Assembly (NCBI GenBank): GCA_017479035.1
Contig: JAFVCR010000100.1
Location: forward strand, 1-8,664
Length of the DNA: 8,664 nucleotides
Source of the DNA: Kiritimatiellia bacterium
GTDB lineage: Bacteria; Verrucomicrobiota; Kiritimatiellia; RFP12; UBA1067
Reading direction: 5' to 3'
Of this stretch, positions 6,562-8,664 are shown piece after piece (the first letter of the stretch is position 1; each line of letters begins with the position of its first letter). The notes beneath the pieces were generated by a model. The model saw only the letters and a list, made by a program, of their open reading frames with translations. It searched no databases and was not told the origin of the DNA. The translations under genes were made by a program, and so were the position numbers.

Positions 6562-6564
6562 TGG

Positions 6565-6581
6565 CATCCTCGCGGAGGATG
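6565..6581 (+). promoter_or_regulatory. Hairpin covering the first ribosome-binding site of the glycosyltransferase gene
   Basis: CATCCTC (6565-6571) and GAGGATG (6575-6581) form a perfect 7-bp stem with a 3-nt loop. The descending arm contains most of the GGAGG site (6574-6578) that would serve the ATG at 6586. A second purine-rich site, GAGGGAG (6592-6598), lies outside the stem, 5 nt before the ATG at 6604. The stem is followed by A-rich sequence with no T-run, so it is not a terminator. Confidence 0.45.
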
Positions 6582-6585
6582 AAAA

Positions 6586-7386
6586 ATGACTGAGGGAGAT
6601 GAAATGCACAACACACACACTGCAAACTGCACGATAGTAGTGTGTTCGTGCGACAAGTATGCGGATCTGCATGGTGCATTTGCGCATTTTATGCATTTGA
6701 ATTGGCCGGATCGTCCCTTCCCCATAGTGCTTGTAACGGAGAGCGTCTGCGGCGGCGGCGAATGGGATGCGGTTATCCGCACGGGCGGCGGCAAACCGTG
6801 GTGCACAATGCTAGCAGAAGCGTTGGAGACGATTTCCACGCCGGCCGTGATGCTGATGATGGACGACTACTTGATTTCAAGAAAGGTGGAGACCGCGCAA
6901 ATCCTGCGCCGGCTAGAGCAGTTCGAGCGGCTCGGGCTCTTGAATCTGCGGCTTTCGCCAAATCCCAAGCCGTCCGGCGGCGCGGTGGACGGCTTGTGCG
7001 AATATAAAAAGAATACCGCATACTGCGTTTCATGCCAAACCGGTTTTTGGGATCGAGAATGGCTGCGGAGCCTGGCAAGCAAATTTGCAAGTGCGTGGGA
7101 GTTCGAGCGCATGGGGTCGTTTTCCTTTACGGCGGACGAAACACGCCCGATCGTATGCACCGAAGGCGTGGAATTCCATTATGTTGATTCCGTCCACAAG
7201 GGATATTGGGAGAAAGCGGGTGTGAGGCTGTGCGCCGCAAACGGATATGAAATCGATTTCACCCGCCGCACGCTGCCGCCCTTGAAAGTGCGCTTTGCGG
7301 AACTGGTTAAGAAAATCATATTCCATATAGTCCCCGTAAACCTGCTCGTACGCTTCCAAAACCGCTTTGGCGGCGGCGCAAAGTGA
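6586..7386 (+). CDS. GT-A-like glycosyltransferase, surface polysaccharide type
   Basis: A 266-residue soluble protein. The first strand CTIVVCSCDKYADL (15-28) matches the nucleotide-sugar-binding start of a small GT-A-like family often found in polysaccharide gene clusters. MMDDYLI (91-97) supplies the Asp pair expected to bind metal and nucleotide-sugar. ASAWEFERMGS (168-178) and HYVDSVHKGYW (198-208) resemble C-terminal conserved segments of the family. The C-terminal 25 residues contain a hydrophobic, basic stretch that may associate with the membrane. Donor and acceptor are unknown. ATG 6586 (GGAGG, 7-nt spacing) and ATG 6604 (GAGGGAG, 5-nt spacing) are both plausible starts; the sequence between them is polar and not conserved-looking. 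It follows the methyltransferase by 24 nt and is last in its operon. Confidence 0.72.
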   Translation: MTEGDEMHNTHTANCTIVVCSCDKYADLHGAFAHFMHLNWPDRPFPIVLVTESVCGGGEWDAVIRTGGGKPWCTMLAEALETISTPAVMLMMDDYLISRKVETAQILRRLEQFERLGLLNLRLSPNPKPSGGAVDGLCEYKKNTAYCVSCQTGFWDREWLRSLASKFASAWEFERMGSFSFTADETRPIVCTEGVEFHYVDSVHKGYWEKAGVRLCAANGYEIDFTRRTLPPLKVRFAELVKKIIFHIVPVNLLVRFQNRFGGGAK

Positions 7387-7414
7387 CAATCCACCGCTAA
7401 AATCACCATATAAT
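7383..7414 (+). promoter_or_regulatory. Possible promoter after the glycosyltransferase gene
   Basis: A perfect TATAAT lies at 7409-7414 and continues as TATAATCGA, like the box at 4582. The best -35 is GTGACA (7383-7388, overlapping the stop codon), but the 20-nt spacing is long. Transcription would begin near 7421 and run into the hairpin at 7497-7534. No convincing protein starts there; a TTG at 7422 opens a frame through the repeat array that I do not accept as coding. Confidence 0.4.
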
Positions 7415-7420
7415 CGAAGA

Positions 7421-7541
7421 TTTGGCGAAATCCCCGGTAGGACGCATCGTCAGCACAGGGAAGTCCAAGAAAGGAGTCCCGAGGGTTCAAAAGAGAAGAG
7501 AGGGAAGTCTCCGGATACAGAGACTTCCCTCTCTCGGTTTT
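7421..7541 (+). ncRNA. Candidate small RNA, about 120 nt
   Basis: This stretch lies between the TATAAT box at 7409-7414 and the strong hairpin at 7497-7534, which is followed by CGGTTTTG. That layout is that of an independently transcribed small RNA. The 5' part (7421-7490) contains only a short possible stem GACG/CGTC (7441-7451) and no recognised RNA family. The alternative is that it is the untranslated 3' end of the glycosyltransferase mRNA. Evidence is layout only. Confidence 0.25.
7497..7541. terminator. Perfect 15-bp hairpin, probable bidirectional terminator
   Basis: AGAGAGGGAAGTCTC (7497-7511) is exactly complementary to GAGACTTCCCTCTCT (7520-7534) across an 8-nt loop. Read on the plus strand it is followed by CGGTTTTG. 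On the minus strand it is followed by TCTCTTTTG. It lies between two convergent genes, the usual place for a shared terminator. The T-runs are short, so efficiency is uncertain. The right arm and loop also form the first unit of the 22-nt repeat array. Confidence 0.55.
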
Positions 7542-7704
7542 GAGACTAGGCTATCTCGGATTGGAGACCAGGCTCTCTCGGATTGGAGACTAGGCTCTCT
7601 CGGATTGGAGACCGGGCTCTCTCGCTCGAGAGACTTGGCTCTCTTTAACCGAAGACCGCCCTCTCCCGAACGGGAGACTAGGCGGTCGTGTTTCGAGATC
7701 AATG
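7507..7704. repeat. Tandem array of nine 22-nt palindromic units
   Basis: Units start at 7507 (divergent), 7529, 7551, 7573, 7595, 7617, 7639, 7661 and 7683 (degenerate), with no spacing slip. Conserved positions are CTCTCTCG at 1-8, GAGAC at 14-18 and GG at 21-22. The units at 7551, 7573 and 7595 are nearly identical. Positions 4-7 (TCTC) pair with 14-17 (GAGA), so each unit can form a small hairpin. Divergent units keep pairing: the unit at 7639 has TCTTT/GAAGA, and those at 7617 and 7661 form 7-bp stems TCTCTCG/CGAGAGA and TCTCCCG/CGGGAGA. Both strands are open for translation across it, but a 22-nt period shifts frame in every unit, so coding is unlikely. It ends 9 nt from the stop of the minus-strand gene. 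Confidence 0.9.
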
Positions 7705-7713
7705 CCTGCCGGA

Positions 7714-8664
7714 TTATTCGGCAACGTAGGTTATGTCGTCCAGATAAAAGGTGAACGGGTCGCCATCATTGGCAATGGTGAAGCCGAACCCTGTCTTGAT
7801 GGTGGAAAGGTCAAGGCCGTCGAGCGGGATGCGGTAGCGAGTCCATTCCTTTTTGAGAATTACGTTTTCGAGTTTGGCGGAGGCGGTGTCGGAGAAAGGT
7901 TTGTCCTTGAGGCCGCCCATGAAGAATGTCACTTTTTCGCCGCCATGTGCGCCGCGTGCGCGGAAGACCAATGTAGCGGCGTTGGAGAGGTTGCGGCCGC
8001 CGGCTTTTTCGCCCCAATCGTTTGCGGGGTCCTGCCAGAAGATTCCTGCCCAGCCGATGTGGTCGAGGTAATCTATTTTGATGCAGGTTTCGCCGGAGAA
8101 TGGGTTTTCCGTGCAGGAGGTGTCCACCTTCAATGCGCGTGTGTTGCCCATGTATCCGGAAGGCACCCAAGGGCCGGGAGATTCGCCATATACGGCAAAA
8201 GGCAGTGCGGTGGGTTTTAGGATGCGTTTGGGCTGTGCGCCGGGGCTTGTGATGGGCACATTGGCATACGCGCCACGTCCCTTGCCGTCGAAAACATATG
8301 CATAGAGGCGGTATGTGCCGCCGCCGGGGAGTTTCACCGCCACGCGGTCGGTGCCTTGGCCGGAGACGATTGCATCGTCCCACCCGTCGGGCATGGCCAA
8401 GCCAAGGCCGATGGTGTCGTAGTCGCCGGTGTCGGAGAGGAGTATCCATTTGTATGAAAGCGCATCGCCGTCTGGATCGTATGCCGAGACGGATGCCGTG
8501 ACCACTTCGCCCTCGTGCGAAAGCACGGTATTGGAGCATTTAATCGGTTCGATAGCGGGGCAGCGGTTCGATAGCGGCACCTTGCCCCATGCCTTTTGCA
8601 TTTCTTCAGCCGATGCCACAACGGTATTGTCGGGCAAGAGCATTCCGTGCCAAGTGGGGGTGGC
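7714..8664 (-). CDS. Secreted multidomain carbohydrate-active enzyme, C-terminal part (runs off right edge)
   Basis: The frame is open to the right edge (ATPTWHGM precedes the first in-window ATG at 8643), so about 316 C-terminal residues are seen and the start lies outside. The first 35 residues (TWHGMLLPDNTVVASAEEMQKAWGKVP) resemble the end of a TIM-barrel glycoside hydrolase of the GH2/GH5/GH86 kind. An Ig/PKD-like domain follows, with SAYDPDGDALSYKW and a GTYRLYAYVFDGKGRGAYANVP closing strand. The last 170 residues look like a beta-jellyroll carbohydrate-binding module of the CBM11/CBM30 type: GETCIKIDY, GWAGIFWQDPANDWG, LVFRARG, EWTRYRIPLDGLDL and the terminal FTFYLDDITYV strand. Catalytic residues are outside the window, so the enzyme class is inferred from its end. 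Polysaccharide breakdown is likely. The stop at 7714 abuts the repeat array. Confidence 0.75.
   Translation of the reverse strand, partial: ATPTWHGMLLPDNTVVASAEEMQKAWGKVPLSNRCPAIEPIKCSNTVLSHEGEVVTASVSAYDPDGDALSYKWILLSDTGDYDTIGLGLAMPDGWDDAIVSGQGTDRVAVKLPGGGTYRLYAYVFDGKGRGAYANVPITSPGAQPKRILKPTALPFAVYGESPGPWVPSGYMGNTRALKVDTSCTENPFSGETCIKIDYLDHIGWAGIFWQDPANDWGEKAGGRNLSNAATLVFRARGAHGGEKVTFFMGGLKDKPFSDTASAKLENVILKKEWTRYRIPLDGLDLSTIKTGFGFTIANDGDPFTFYLDDITYVAE

Noticed and set aside
6565..6581. Intrinsic terminator after the methyltransferase gene
   Set aside because: The perfect stem is followed by AAAAATG, not a T-run, on the plus strand.
7421..7500. tRNA-like sequence (GGGTTCAA at 7484-7490)
   Set aside because: The T-loop-like string has no matching T stem, acceptor stem or anticodon arm.
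7507..7704. CRISPR array
   Set aside because: The 22-nt units abut one another with no unique spacers, and no cas gene is present.
7422..7754. Plus-strand 110-residue frame from a TTG, and a minus-strand 71-residue frame (7487-7702), through the repeats
   Set aside because: The 22-nt period shifts frame in each unit, both strands are open because the repeats lack stop codons, and the plus frame runs into the opposing gene.

Overview
The window reads as a contiguous piece of chromosome from a moderately GC-rich, diderm (Gram-negative-type) bacterium. The evidence is an MCE/Mla-type lipid transport pair, an LptF/LptG-type lipopolysaccharide permease and an envelope DUF218 protein. The gene mix, Ala-rich proteins and a secreted carbohydrate-active enzyme would fit the PVC group (Kiritimatiellota, Lentisphaerota or Verrucomicrobiota). 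That assignment is an impression, because no rRNA or other marker is present. Nothing looks like a phage, transposon, integron or CRISPR locus.

Layout. (a) 1-1315, minus strand: a queuosine-precursor operon, read from right to left. It holds an APH-type kinase with an unusual histone-H1-like Lys/Ala/Pro tail, then queD coupled through TGATG, then the first 16 codons of queE running off the left edge. (b) 1316-1596: a divergent control region with two well-formed minus-strand promoters, one plus-strand promoter and a possible 36-residue small protein. (c) 1597-4514, plus strand: mlaF-type ATPase, MCE-domain protein and LptF/LptG permease, packed with a 4-nt overlap and a 3-nt gap and closed by an intrinsic terminator. 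No MlaE permease is present. (d) 4598-7386, plus strand: DUF218 (ElyC/SanA/YdcF-like) protein, an RlmD/TrmA-family RNA m5U methyltransferase that lacks the usual iron-sulfur cysteines, and a GT-A-like glycosyltransferase. (e) 7387-7713: no protein gene is supported here. It holds a TATAAT promoter element, a perfect 15-bp hairpin and a tandem array of nine 22-nt palindromic units. (f) 7714-8664, minus strand: the C-terminal part of a secreted multidomain enzyme that looks like a glycoside hydrolase with Ig-like and carbohydrate-binding domains.

The central genes form an envelope-building neighbourhood covering phospholipid traffic, LPS export, cell-wall/surface-polymer maintenance and sugar transfer. 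The left block feeds tRNA modification through preQ0/queuosine. The least explained element is the 22-nt hairpin array between the two convergent carbohydrate-active genes. Its units keep strict 22-nt spacing and keep their stems by compensatory base changes, and it begins inside a strong bidirectional terminator-like hairpin. A second theme is promoters whose -10 box lies only 7-10 nt before a start codon, which suggests leaderless or near-leaderless transcripts.
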